A stretch of DNA of 64,000 nucleotides, from the NCBI RefSeq assembly GCF_003992595.1, contig NZ_RZNA01000049.1:1-64000 (forward strand), read 5' to 3'. This DNA is from Flagellimonas oceanensis. GTDB taxonomy: Bacteria > Bacteroidota > Bacteroidia > Flavobacteriales > Flavobacteriaceae. Under the pieces are notes generated by a model, which saw only the letters and a program-made list of their open reading frames with translations, did not search any database and was not told the DNA's origin. Below are positions 54,051 through 62,901 of the stretch, piece by piece. Position 1 is the stretch's first letter; every line of letters starts with the position of its first letter. Both the position numbers and the translations under genes were made by a program.

Positions 54051-55124
54051 TTACTTGATTTGCTCCAAGGTTTTTTTACGGTCCACCTTCTTAGTTGAAG
54101 TCTCTTCAAAGGTTTTTACAGAGTAAACCGCTTTAGGTACCTCGTATTTTGATAGACTCTTTAGCTGTTTAATGGTCTGAAGCAGTTTTCCGTTGTTGAC
54201 TGATTCGTCTTCAACAATCAATATCAACTTCTGGCCCAAGGTATCATCGGGCAGCCCTGCTACAAAAAAACGGGATTGAATGAGACTGGACAACTTGTCC
54301 TCAATTTTCTCAGGCACCAATTTAACCCCTCCCGAATTGATGATGGAATCATATCTACCCAACCAATTAAATTGATTTTCACCTATTAATTCCACCAAAT
54401 CATTCGTGATTATTTTCTCATCCGAAATGTTTGGGGCATCAATCACTAGACATCCTCTATCATCTAGTGAAACAGCAACATTCGGCAAGGCTTCAAAATA
54501 ACTAGTTGATTCCGCATTAATTCGCTTTACGGCAATATGCGTAATAGTCTCCGTCATCCCATAGGTTTCATAAGCATGAACGGATAGTTCGGCAAGTGCT
54601 CTTCTTAAACTCAAATCCACTGGGGCTCCGCCAACGATAAGCTGTTTAATTCTGTCCATGGTATCTAACAAATTTTGAACCTGAAGTGGTACCATGGCCA
54701 CAAAATCATAAGTTTTATCGTTGTTTGGCAATGGGGTCGAAGAGGGTTCCACGTAATCCAAATGCAGACCGAGAACCATAGCCCGGACCAACATCATTTT
54801 ACCTGCAATTCCAGTGCAGGGCAAGCATAACAGCGCTTTTTGCTTGGGTTTCAATCCAAAATACGCTCCAGTGGCCAATGCTGAATTGACCATGTGCTCT
54901 TTTTTAAGTGTGATGGTTTTCGGATTTCCTGTAGACCCAGAGGTTTGAACGTTCAAAGTTGAAGCGTCCGAAGTCCAATCACATAAAAAGTCGCCTATCG
55001 ATTTTTCAAAAGGTTCCCCTTCTATTGACAGGTATTGCCCTATTTTGACAAGCTCTTTTGTTGAAAACCGTATGCCGTTAAGTCTAAAATCGGGATGAAT
55101 GTTATGCCAAGTCGGATTCGCCAT
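54051..55124 (-). CDS. menE: o-succinylbenzoate-CoA ligase-like AMP-binding enzyme (short form)
   Basis: Adenylate-forming enzyme. The P-loop is QTSGSTGNPKTITLKKE (about 60), motif A5 is YETYGMTETITH, and A7/A8 is WLGRYDSIINSGGVKLVPEKIEDKL. It is only 357 residues, lacking the first ~100 of typical MenE; Bacteroidota often have this short form. Its call as MenE depends on overlap with the CPBP gene and menC in the same unit. Activates o-succinylbenzoate for naphthoate synthesis in menaquinone formation. Confidence 0.8.
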   Translation of the reverse strand: MANPTWHNIHPDFRLNGIRFSTKELVKIGQYLSIEGEPFEKSIGDFLCDWTSDASTLNVQTSGSTGNPKTITLKKEHMVNSALATGAYFGLKPKQKALLCLPCTGIAGKMMLVRAMVLGLHLDYVEPSSTPLPNNDKTYDFVAMVPLQVQNLLDTMDRIKQLIVGGAPVDLSLRRALAELSVHAYETYGMTETITHIAVKRINAESTSYFEALPNVAVSLDDRGCLVIDAPNISDEKIITNDLVELIGENQFNWLGRYDSIINSGGVKLVPEKIEDKLSSLIQSRFFVAGLPDDTLGQKLILIVEDESVNNGKLLQTIKQLKSLSKYEVPKAVYSVKTFEETSTKKVDRKKTLEQIK

Positions 55125-56064
55125 CGGTCAATGCTACAAATTCTTCTTTGGACAATACGCGTCCAAAAAGTTTTTCCTTCCAGTTGTTCCAACCATACTT
55201 TTTGGAAAAAACAAACAGCAAAATAGGATAAATCACAAACACGGGAATAAGAACATCCCACCCCAGTACAGGTTCCGAAACATCTTTATAAAGGGAATTG
55301 GTGCGGAAAGCGGTCCAATCCGCAGTAACGAGTATCGCCGTGAAAAAATTATTGGCAGCGTGGAAACCCAAGGGCAATTCCAATCCTTCATCCATCAGGG
55401 TCAAAATACCCAGAAAAAAACCAGTCCCTATATAATAGACCAAAATGCCGTAGCCGAGTTTTTCCACTTCGGGGTTTACAATGTGTAGCAAACCAAACAA
55501 TGTGGAACTGATTATAAACGGTAACCACCTGTTTTTGGCGGCTATCCCAATGCCCTGCATCAGATACCCTCTTGTAAAATATTCCTCAAAACTGGTTTGT
55601 ATGGGAATCATAACAATGGATATGAGCAATAAAATTAAAAAAGGTACGGGTTTGAATTGAAACTCATAATTTTCGGGGGACATATAAATGTCCAAAAACA
55701 CCAAGGACACGGAAACGATTCCCCAAAGCGTAAAAGCAAAAATTATCCTCTTCCAATCAATTTTTTTTCTGGAAGTGGTAAAATTCTTGATGGATAATTT
55801 ATGAATGAATTTTACCGCAACCCATAAACTTATCATGGCCACTACAAACATGAGCAGTATCAAAAAAAAGAACATATTTAGTCCGAGGGAGTCGGCCATT
55901 GCACCGTAGTCTGAGTCCATGAGGGCTTGAGGACCGCTTTTGAGCATGACCGCAAATACCAAGGGAACCCCTCCAAGCAGTTGCCATCCAATAAAAATTA
56001 TAATAAAACCGATTAAATACCGCCAACCATCGGACAGCCCTTTGTATGCTTGTTCTATGTACAT
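55102..56064 (-). CDS. CPBP-family intramembrane protease (CAAX-protease-like)
   Basis: About eight membrane spans. The CPBP motifs are complete: EEYFTRGYLMQ (ExxxR-type Glu pair, about 171), FGLLHIVNP (His, about 201) and FHAANNFFTA (HxxxN, about 242). Members are Glu-type intramembrane proteases or structural relatives. The gene overlaps menC (10 bp) and menE (23 bp), so all three are translated together; why a protease sits inside a menaquinone unit is unclear. Confidence 0.85.
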   Translation of the reverse strand: MYIEQAYKGLSDGWRYLIGFIIIFIGWQLLGGVPLVFAVMLKSGPQALMDSDYGAMADSLGLNMFFFLILLMFVVAMISLWVAVKFIHKLSIKNFTTSRKKIDWKRIIFAFTLWGIVSVSLVFLDIYMSPENYEFQFKPVPFLILLLISIVMIPIQTSFEEYFTRGYLMQGIGIAAKNRWLPFIISSTLFGLLHIVNPEVEKLGYGILVYYIGTGFFLGILTLMDEGLELPLGFHAANNFFTAILVTADWTAFRTNSLYKDVSEPVLGWDVLIPVFVIYPILLFVFSKKYGWNNWKEKLFGRVLSKEEFVALTDGESDLA

Positions 56065-57107
56065 ATTTCTTGTATTAAATCCATATTCCAGACATTACCC
56101 TGCCTGTAAAAAATTTGACCCTTCGACACTTCCAAAGGGCTGTCGATATTATTTGTAAAAAGGCTTCCTGTTCCCAAACCTTGGGGCATTGTAGTGCCCA
56201 AAGCGTATGTGAATTGGGCTATGGCATTGAGGCCTATATTACTTTCCAACGCACTGGTAATCCACCAGCCGATATCTTGCTTTTCCGCCAAAGCTATCCA
56301 TTCTTTGCAACCTTGTATTCCACCAATCAGACTTGGTTTCAATATAATGTATTGCGGTTGTATGGTTTGTAGTAGTTTCTCTTTTTCTGTTACATCAAAA
56401 ATTCCGATTAATTCCTCATCCAACGCAATGGGCAGTGGTGTTTTTTCGCAGAGCTTGGCCATTTCCTCCCACTGACCTGCCTTTATGGGTTGCTCTATGG
56501 AATGTAACTTAAACTTTGATAAACGCTCCAGCTTTTGCACAGCTTCTTCAGGTAAGAAAGCACCGTTGGCGTCTACTCGGAGTTCAATTTCTTCTGGCGA
56601 AAAATTATCCCGAATGGATTTGAGTATTGCCATTTCCTTTTCAAAATCGATAGCACCGATTTTCATTTTGATACAACCAAAACCATCTTTCAACTTTTGC
56701 TCCAATTGTTTGAGCATGTAAGCTTCATCTCCCATCCAAATAAGGCCATTTATGGGTATTGGCGATTCATTTTGGGTAAAATCGGACGGAAAAAGTTCGA
56801 ATGGATTCTTCGATTGCAAAGACAAAAATGCTTGCTCTAATCCAAACTGAATGGATGGATATTCACGTAAATCATTCAACAAAGCATCCTTTCCCAAATG
56901 GATGTTGTCACAGGCCCAAGCAAGCCGTTGCTCATAATCCGGGATATCATCGACACTTAAACCTCTGAGTATCCCGCACTCCCCTATGCCAAATGCATCA
57001 TCATTTTTTAGGATAATGTACCAGGTTTCTTTTTGGGTCATTATCCCGCGCGAAGTGCCACTGGGAACCTTAAAATCGAGGATGTACTTATTGTAGTTTG
57101 CTTTCAT
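56055..57107 (-). CDS. menC: o-succinylbenzoate synthase
   Basis: Enolase-superfamily dehydratase making o-succinylbenzoate from SHCHC. The start was moved to ATG 57107: the longer frame (57167) adds non-coding-looking residues, and a -7 box lies between. Catalytic residues in order: Lys-x-Lys in GCIKMKIG (about 142), metal Asp in LRVDANGAF, Glu in SIEQPIKAG, Asp in LDEEL and Lys in ILKPSLIGG (about 248). 350 residues. Head gene of menC-CPBP-menE. Confidence 0.9.
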   Translation of the reverse strand: MKANYNKYILDFKVPSGTSRGIMTQKETWYIILKNDDAFGIGECGILRGLSVDDIPDYEQRLAWACDNIHLGKDALLNDLREYPSIQFGLEQAFLSLQSKNPFELFPSDFTQNESPIPINGLIWMGDEAYMLKQLEQKLKDGFGCIKMKIGAIDFEKEMAILKSIRDNFSPEEIELRVDANGAFLPEEAVQKLERLSKFKLHSIEQPIKAGQWEEMAKLCEKTPLPIALDEELIGIFDVTEKEKLLQTIQPQYIILKPSLIGGIQGCKEWIALAEKQDIGWWITSALESNIGLNAIAQFTYALGTTMPQGLGTGSLFTNNIDSPLEVSKGQIFYRQGNVWNMDLIQEICT

Positions 57108-57116
57108 GAAGTAGGC

Positions 57117-57124
57117 CAAATTTA
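57117..57124 (-). promoter_or_regulatory. TAnnTTTG -7 box of the menC unit
   Basis: The minus strand reads TAAATTTG followed by G, 9 bp upstream of ATG 57107. The -33 region lies toward the divergent SDR gene. Confidence 0.4.
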
Positions 57125-57152
57125 AGTATATTTTGAATCTAAAACAGTACTT

Positions 57153-57947
57153 ATGGGAAGTATCCATGGAAAAACCATTTGGATCACGGGCGCGTCCTCA
57201 GGAATAGGCAAGAGTTTGGCACTGGCACTCAGTTCCAACTCCTGCAATTTGATTCTTTCCTCAAGAAGGGAAGAAGAACTCATCAAGGTAAAAGCATTAT
57301 GTGGTAACACGGACAACATTTCTATTTTGCCTTTGGATCTTAAAAATCACAAAGAGATGGAAATACTTATCCAAAAGGCCATTTCCTTTTATGGTACAAT
57401 CGATATTTTAGTAAACAATGCCGGAATCAGTCAACGCTCTTTGATCAAGGATACCCAATTGGAAGTCTACAAGCAATTAATGGACATCAACTACTTGGGA
57501 ACCGTAGCCCTGTCCAAAGCGATTTTACCGCATTTCATCACAAACAAAACAGGGCATTTTGTAACGGTTACCAGTCTCATGGGAAAGTTTGGTTCTCCCT
57601 ATCGTTCTGGTTATTGTGGGGCTAAACATGCCCTTCATGGTTTTTTTGATGTTATGCGCATGGAACACGAAAAAGATGGTGTCAAAGTAACCCTGGTGTG
57701 CCCTGGTTTTGTTCAGACCGATGTGGCCAAAAACGCATTGACGGCAGATGGTTCTGCACAAAAGAATGATGATGTGGCCACCCAGAATGGTATCACACCT
57801 GCTTTGGCGGCCAAAAAGATGATTTCTGCCATTGAAAAGGAGAAGTTTGAAGTATACGTGGGAGGAAAAGAGGTGAAAGGAATCTATTTGAAGCGTTTTT
57901 TCCCGAAACTATTGCACAAAATGGTATTGAAGAGTCAGGTTCGGTAA
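57153..57947 (+). CDS. short-chain dehydrogenase/reductase
   Basis: Classical SDR: cofactor loop WITGASSGIGKSLALAL, NNAG in VNNAGISQRSL, catalytic Ser in VTVTSLMGKFG and Tyr-x-x-x-Lys in YRSGYCGAKHAL. The C-terminal region ends with a basic amphipathic tail (LKRFFPKLLHKMVLKSQVR), as in membrane-associated DHRS7/ketodihydrosphingosine-reductase-like SDRs. The substrate is unknown; a reductase for 3-ketocapnine is one untested possibility. Convergent with the kinase gene. Confidence 0.86.
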   Translation: MGSIHGKTIWITGASSGIGKSLALALSSNSCNLILSSRREEELIKVKALCGNTDNISILPLDLKNHKEMEILIQKAISFYGTIDILVNNAGISQRSLIKDTQLEVYKQLMDINYLGTVALSKAILPHFITNKTGHFVTVTSLMGKFGSPYRSGYCGAKHALHGFFDVMRMEHEKDGVKVTLVCPGFVQTDVAKNALTADGSAQKNDDVATQNGITPALAAKKMISAIEKEKFEVYVGGKEVKGIYLKRFFPKLLHKMVLKSQVR

Positions 57948-57948
57948 A

Positions 57949-59910
57949 TCAACTGAAATTGAACCAGAACCGTACCCCTTCCACATTTCTATCCACATTC
58001 AATTTGGATTGAAGCTGATTTACCAATCGGTTGATCAATCGAATTCCCATGGAAGAGTGTGAGCGCTCATCAGTGTCTTCAGGTAGTCCCACCCCGTTAT
58101 CGGTATATTCAAAATACCCTTGGTCTCCGTTTTTACGCAAATGGATATAAATTTTACCGTTCTCATCATTTTCAGGAAAGGCATACTTGAAGGAATTGGA
58201 TACGAGCTCGTTCAAAATCAAACCAAATGGAATGGCACGGTCAATGTCCAACTCGGTTCCTTCGGCATCAATGGTAATACTGATGTTGTGCCCACCCTTT
58301 TTGTAAACGGATTGTACGCTATTGATCAAACTTTCAATATAGCCTTGCATCTCAATAACCGAAAGGTCATCATTCTGATATAACTTTTGATGAATCAGTG
58401 CCATGGCCTTTACCCTGCTCTTACCTTCTTCCAAGGCCACAATAGCAGCCTTACTTCGGGTATTTTTGGTCTGTAGGCTCAACAAACTGGAAACCATTTG
58501 CAGATTGTTCTTTACCCTGTGGTGGATTTCCTTTAAAAGGGAGTCTTTTTCGACAAGTGAGTTTTCAATAATATGTTTTTGCTCGGCGATCAATCGTTGG
58601 TTTTTGATACTTTTCAAATACGCATAAACCAAACCTGCAAATCCCAAAAGGGTAAATATCAATGAAATAAACACCAGATTGATTCGCTCATCTTTGGCCT
58701 TCATCTCACTACGGGCCAATTCGTTTATTCGCTTTTGTTCATCTATCAACCTTTGCGAATTCTCCAAGTTCTTATTGGCTACAATGGTTACCAATTGCTG
58801 TTTTATGATGGTCGATTGCTTCTCTGCCAAGGAGTCTTCTATCCTTTCATTGCGTTTGTAGTACGCTGTTGCGTTCTTGTAACTTTCTATTTTATCATAA
58901 TAGGCAGCCAATAGGCTGTTCCTTTTTATGGTTTGAAGAACACTGATGTTGTCAAACTCTTGATCAAGTATTGTTTTTGCTTTTGAAAAAGCATCTTCCT
59001 GTAGATTGGCTTCGGCTAAAAACAAAGAGTTTTCCACCACTTCACTTTGGTCCGCATTGCTCGCGGATGTTTTTAATATTTTGATGCTTTCCTCCAGTAA
59101 CGGTATGGCCGTCTCATACTCACCCAATTCTACATGACATTTGGCAATACCGCCATCTATACGGGCCTTGAGCAATTCGGCCTCAAAAATGTCACTTTCA
59201 CTGTTTTGAATGGAGACATCGTTAAGGTAAACATTCAAATATCCTTTGGCTTTGTTCAATTCCTTAAGTGCAGTTGGAGCAGAATCGTCCAATCGAAGGT
59301 AGTTACCCATTTTGGTATGGTACTTGGCCAACGCATAGGAATCATTGTCCGCAATGGTGGGTTTTACCTCTTGGGCATATTGTTGCCACGCTTCCCTGTA
59401 CAACCCCAAATTGCTATAAATATCGTAGAAAGCAACGTTCTCCGTAATACCCAATTCACGCTTTTCTTCCCGAATTTCTATTTGCTTATCATAGAGTTGA
59501 AGGTTAGCATAATTATTGTCGAGCACGTCGAGTATTACTTTTTGGTAGGCTATATCAAAAGAGTCCTTGGCATCCATCAATTCCTTGGCGAGGACGGTAC
59601 TCTTGTCGTATTCGCCCAAATCGTTGTAGACCTGCGCTTGCATGATTTGGTAGAGACGGGATGCAATGGTATCCTCTGTTTTTTCGGCATTGGCCAGATA
59701 GATTTTGATGGTATCCAACCAATCATAGGCAGAATTCACATTGTACCTGTCCAAAGAATTGAAAAAGACCTGGAACCGCTGAGCGGGTTGGTCGGTATCC
59801 TGAAATTCCTTCAGGACACTTTCCTCTTCTCCATCAATACTCTGTGCCGTTGTTGTGGAAAGAAATACAAAATATATCGCGGTAAATAAAAATCTTACGT
59901 AACGTCCCAT
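57949..59910 (-). CDS. TPR-containing sensor histidine kinase (HisKA_2)
   Basis: ATG 59910 gives a signal/anchor sequence (MGRYVRFLFTAIYFVFLSTTTAQ); the TTG/ATG at 59946 is less likely. A periplasmic ~350-residue TPR-like helical domain is followed by one membrane span (INLVFISLIFTLLGFAGLVYAY), then a kinase core: H-box KEIHHRVKNNLQMVSSLL, N-box LNELVSNSFKYAF and G1 YTDNGVGLPED. HisKA_2 kinases pair with LytTR or PAS-type regulators. The LytTR gene at 60451 is the likely partner, though on a separate transcript. Confidence 0.9.
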   Translation of the reverse strand: MGRYVRFLFTAIYFVFLSTTTAQSIDGEEESVLKEFQDTDQPAQRFQVFFNSLDRYNVNSAYDWLDTIKIYLANAEKTEDTIASRLYQIMQAQVYNDLGEYDKSTVLAKELMDAKDSFDIAYQKVILDVLDNNYANLQLYDKQIEIREEKRELGITENVAFYDIYSNLGLYREAWQQYAQEVKPTIADNDSYALAKYHTKMGNYLRLDDSAPTALKELNKAKGYLNVYLNDVSIQNSESDIFEAELLKARIDGGIAKCHVELGEYETAIPLLEESIKILKTSASNADQSEVVENSLFLAEANLQEDAFSKAKTILDQEFDNISVLQTIKRNSLLAAYYDKIESYKNATAYYKRNERIEDSLAEKQSTIIKQQLVTIVANKNLENSQRLIDEQKRINELARSEMKAKDERINLVFISLIFTLLGFAGLVYAYLKSIKNQRLIAEQKHIIENSLVEKDSLLKEIHHRVKNNLQMVSSLLSLQTKNTRSKAAIVALEEGKSRVKAMALIHQKLYQNDDLSVIEMQGYIESLINSVQSVYKKGGHNISITIDAEGTELDIDRAIPFGLILNELVSNSFKYAFPENDENGKIYIHLRKNGDQGYFEYTDNGVGLPEDTDERSHSSMGIRLINRLVNQLQSKLNVDRNVEGVRFWFNFS

Positions 59911-60105
59911 TAATTTAATTGATACAGCGTCCTTGGCATTTACCAAAGACTCTATATTATTATCGTGCCCTTTTTTCCTTTATTGCCCCCGATACCAAAT
60001 CAATTCAAAAAACGGAACTTATGCTGATTTGCAACGTATGGGGTACATAAAGAACGCTAGTTTAGCCACAAAATTAAATCTCAAGATAGAGACTTGACCG
60101 TTATT

Positions 60106-60135
60106 GTTGTGAAAGTGCCCTATTCTGTTGTGAAA
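60106..60135. promoter_or_regulatory. candidate LytTR-type direct-repeat site
   Basis: GTTGTGAAA at 60106-60114 is repeated exactly at 60127-60135, a 21-bp period (9 bp plus 12-bp spacer). LytTR proteins bind 9-bp direct repeats separated by 12-13 bp. It lies about 200 bp upstream of the kinase start, between the kinase and LytTR genes. Confidence 0.4.
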
Positions 60136-60397
60136 TGACAACTGGCGTATGCCAAGTGGCATTTTATCGATGTTTTGTGCCGTTTGTGGAGTTTTGCTCT
60201 AAACACGGAGCTTCTAAAATTGAAAAAGGCCCTGCTTTTTACAACAAGACCCTTTTACGAGAACACTATATGAAAATGAAAAAATTACTTTCTGAATTAT
60301 TAACACTGCTAAAGTATGGCTGTTCTTCGAAGCTGTGAAAATATTGTTGCGAATGTCCCCAAAGTTGTGGTCTTCCCCTTTCATAAGTGTTGTGGCA

Positions 60398-60424
60398 CAA
60401 AAAAAGCGCCTTTGAAGGGCGCTT
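60398..60424 (-). terminator. intrinsic terminator of the SPOR-menA-LytTR unit
   Basis: The minus strand reads AAGCGCCC-TTCAAA-GGCGCTTTTTTTT, about 27 bp after the LytTR stop. Confidence 0.9.
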
Positions 60425-60450
60425 ATATATACTATTTTGTATCTGATAAA

Positions 60451-61206
60451 CTAGCTGTTCATCGACGATAGAATAAATTCTTTAAAGTCTTTGGAAATCG
60501 GAATCAAGTTATTGTTGATCATAATGTCCTTGGAGTTGATGGCATCGATATGGTCCACATTCACAATGTATGACTTATGTGCTCTGTAAAATTTGTTCTT
60601 CGGTAACTTTTCCAAATAATCCTTTAACGGGGAACGTACCAAAAACTTTTTATCGGCTGTATTGACCTCCAAATAAACATTATCCGCCTTAATGAATTGG
60701 ATATCGGTAAACTGTATTCGGTAATACAGATGTTGTTTCTTCACAAAAATGGAATCCTTGAGCACGGAGTTTGAAGTGATTTCGTCCGCTGCGTCATCAT
60801 CATCAACCTTTTGAACACCTTTCTTCTCATAATTGAAGTTGGACAGTGCAATTTCAATGGAAGTATACAAATCCTGCTGCTCAAAAGGCTTTACCAAATA
60901 ACCATCCGGCTTTACCGTTTTGGCATTTTCCACTGTGGCGCGGTCGGAGTTGGAGGTAACAAATATAAACGGGATGTTGTAGGTATCACGAATGTGCTTA
61001 CCAAGGTCGATACCTGTTTTGTCCGAAGCCAAAATGATGTCAATCAATACAAGATCAACATGGTTGTTTTTCAATACATCTACGGCCTGTTCATACACAA
61101 TAACATTGTCCACGATTTCATAGCCGATTTCCTCTAGCATGGATTGCATGTCATCTGCAATAATGACATTATCCTCTACGATTAAAATTTTTATCGGATG
61201 TTCCAA
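60451..61206 (-). CDS. LytTR-family response regulator
   Basis: Receiver domain: VEDNVIIADDM with the acidic pair, phospho-acceptor in LVLIDIILASDKTG (about residue 56), switch Thr/Ser in FVTSNSD and Lys in DGYLVKPFE (about 106). A short linker (KVDDDDAADE, about 129-138) leads to a C-terminal LytTR DNA-binding domain: FIKADNVYLEVNT, FYRAHKSYIVNVDHID and ISKDFKEFIL. It is probably phosphorylated by the HisKA_2 kinase at 57949. The gene follows menA by 33 bp and ends in a terminator. Confidence 0.93.
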   Translation of the reverse strand: MEHPIKILIVEDNVIIADDMQSMLEEIGYEIVDNVIVYEQAVDVLKNNHVDLVLIDIILASDKTGIDLGKHIRDTYNIPFIFVTSNSDRATVENAKTVKPDGYLVKPFEQQDLYTSIEIALSNFNYEKKGVQKVDDDDAADEITSNSVLKDSIFVKKQHLYYRIQFTDIQFIKADNVYLEVNTADKKFLVRSPLKDYLEKLPKNKFYRAHKSYIVNVDHIDAINSKDIMINNNLIPISKDFKEFILSSMNS

Positions 61207-61239
61207 GTTCCTTTACGTTTATTTGGTTGTAAATCAAAT

Positions 61240-62148
61240 TTACAAAAAAATATTAACAGAAATTAAGAATAATAACGCCAATAAAAAAGTGCTCAATGCT
61301 ACTTTTTTTAATTCAGCATCCAAATCCCCAGGGTTTTGGGTTAGCATCACTTTTCGCAAATGAATCAATAAAGGAACAAAGGCCAGCATAAAGAAAGATG
61401 CTTTCCAGCCAAAGTTTTCCAACCAAAGGAATAATACAAAACAAACCAAGGCCATCAATATCAAGAAGGAATGATACCGTTTTCCATTATCGAACCCCAT
61501 TTTGACCACCATAGTGATTTTACCGTGCTTTTTATCGGAAACCACATCCCTCAAATTGTTCAAATTCAATACCCCAACACATAAAAAACCAATGGCAACC
61601 GCTGGTAAAACAGCATTCCAGCCCAACGATTTGGTGTAGAGGAACATGCTTCCCAACACGCCCAATAGTCCGAAGAAAAGAAAAACAAATAGGTCACCCA
61701 TACCTCTGTACCCATACGCATTGGAGCCTACGGTGTATTTTATTGCTGCCCAAATGCTCAACAGGCCGAGTACAAAAAATAACAGTATGTAGAAGAAGTT
61801 TTCCAAACCAAAAGCCGAATAAATCAGGGCCAAGGCAATCAACATACTGATGATAATGGAAATGATTATCCCCTTTTTGAGAGAGCTTCTTGTTATGGAA
61901 CCACTTTGAATGGCTCTTGCTGGCCCTATACGATCCTCATTATCGGTTCCCTTTACCCCATCCCCATAGTCGTTGGCAAAATTGGAGGTAACCTGAAAGC
62001 CAACCGTGGTCAGCAAGGCCAATGTAAATAGTAGCCAATCAAACTGGTTTTCCATTACGGCCAATGCCGTTCCTGCTATAATTCCGGATAAAGAAAGTGG
62101 AAGTGTGCGAAGTCTAGCAGCTTGTACCCAAGCCTTTGTGTTTCCCAA
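61240..62148 (-). CDS. menA: 1,4-dihydroxy-2-naphthoate polyprenyltransferase
   Basis: UbiA-family prenyltransferase with about eight to nine membrane spans. First Asp-rich motif: NFANDYGDGVKGTDNEDR (about 55-72); second: NNLRDVVSDKKHGK (about 190). These bind the Mg-prenyl diphosphate. It attaches the isoprenoid tail to DHNA in menaquinone synthesis. 302 residues. Two bases after the SPOR gene and 33 before the LytTR gene, so the three form one unit. Confidence 0.95.
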   Translation of the reverse strand: MGNTKAWVQAARLRTLPLSLSGIIAGTALAVMENQFDWLLFTLALLTTVGFQVTSNFANDYGDGVKGTDNEDRIGPARAIQSGSITRSSLKKGIIISIIISMLIALALIYSAFGLENFFYILLFFVLGLLSIWAAIKYTVGSNAYGYRGMGDLFVFLFFGLLGVLGSMFLYTKSLGWNAVLPAVAIGFLCVGVLNLNNLRDVVSDKKHGKITMVVKMGFDNGKRYHSFLILMALVCFVLFLWLENFGWKASFFMLAFVPLLIHLRKVMLTQNPGDLDAELKKVALSTFLLALLFLISVNIFL

Positions 62149-62150
62149 GA

Positions 62151-62750
62151 TTAATACGGATCTTCTATTTTAACTCTTTGGCCATCTTGGTAAGATGCCA
62201 CGAATGCATCTTGGAATCCCATTTGTACCAATTGTTTTCTGAACTTCTGTGCTTCTTCCAAGGTTTCAAAATTACCCAAGGAATAAGCATAAAAAGGGTT
62301 CGTCTTCACAAAAAGAGTGTTGGTCAATGCCTCTGAGGCTAAAGTCACATTGTTTTCAACAAAGGATTTTACCTGTACGGAATAGATTTTTTCTTTGTTC
62401 AAAAACTCTTTGGCCAAGTAGAACTCCCTCACCAAGCTCAACTCTTCATTTTGATCCCTAAGATTGTCTATTCGTGCTTTGATCACATCCAAACTATCAA
62501 TGGAAACAAGTACATTACTTTGATTATCAAAAGATTGCTTACTACTAAGCCCTGCGGTAAACGATGTAATAGCCAAAGTTCCAATGACAAACAGACCAAC
62601 AAAACCTAGAAGAATGTTTCGTTGCAGTTTGATTTTACGCAGGTCTTTATTCTTATATTTTATCTGATCGAGAAGTCTTTCGTTGATAATCTGGGCCTTG
62701 TCTATATCCTTATGAAGGTCCAACAAATCGCTTTCTTCAATAAAAGGCAT
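62151..62750 (-). CDS. single-span SPOR-domain protein
   Basis: A cytoplasmic helical head with RLLDQIKYKNKDLRKIKLQ, one membrane span (ILLGFVGLFVIGTLAITSF) and a ~120-residue extracytoplasmic part ending in a SPOR-like domain: FYAYSLGNFETLEEAQKFRK, then LVQMGFQDAFVASYQDGQRV. SPOR domains bind denuded glycan at division sites. Head gene of the SPOR-menA-LytTR unit; the coupling to menA is probably positional only. Confidence 0.8.
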   Translation of the reverse strand: MPFIEESDLLDLHKDIDKAQIINERLLDQIKYKNKDLRKIKLQRNILLGFVGLFVIGTLAITSFTAGLSSKQSFDNQSNVLVSIDSLDVIKARIDNLRDQNEELSLVREFYLAKEFLNKEKIYSVQVKSFVENNVTLASEALTNTLFVKTNPFYAYSLGNFETLEEAQKFRKQLVQMGFQDAFVASYQDGQRVKIEDPY

Positions 62751-62901
62751 ATTGTGAAGGGGTTATAATTATGTGCTATGCTAAATGCATAACAACCAAT
62801 AAGTTAATCTGAATCCCTACAAAAATAAAATATTTACCTAAAGAAAAAAACTTTACAGCCCTAAAGCTTGCAAGAATCAAGCCTTGACGGACATTTTTCC
62901 A

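Larger units (their letters stand above)
59911..60450. other. 540-bp non-coding region between kinase and LytTR genes
   Basis: No convincing gene. Holds two perfect GTTGTGAAA direct repeats (60106-60135), a terminator at 60398-60424 and a weak 22-codon plus-strand frame (60270-60338, MKMKKLLSELLTLLKYG..). It is unusually long for this genome and may contain regulatory sites for the adjoining kinase gene. Confidence 0.5.

Noticed and set aside
59134-59889. 251-codon plus-strand frame opposite the histidine kinase
   Set aside because: Antisense of the TPR domain; no start context or domain pattern.
60135-60338. 67-codon plus-strand frame (and its inner 22-codon frame from 60270) in the kinase/LytTR gap
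   Set aside because: Composition is poor, no signal or motif, and no promoter or terminator in the right orientation. Kept only as a remark on the gap.
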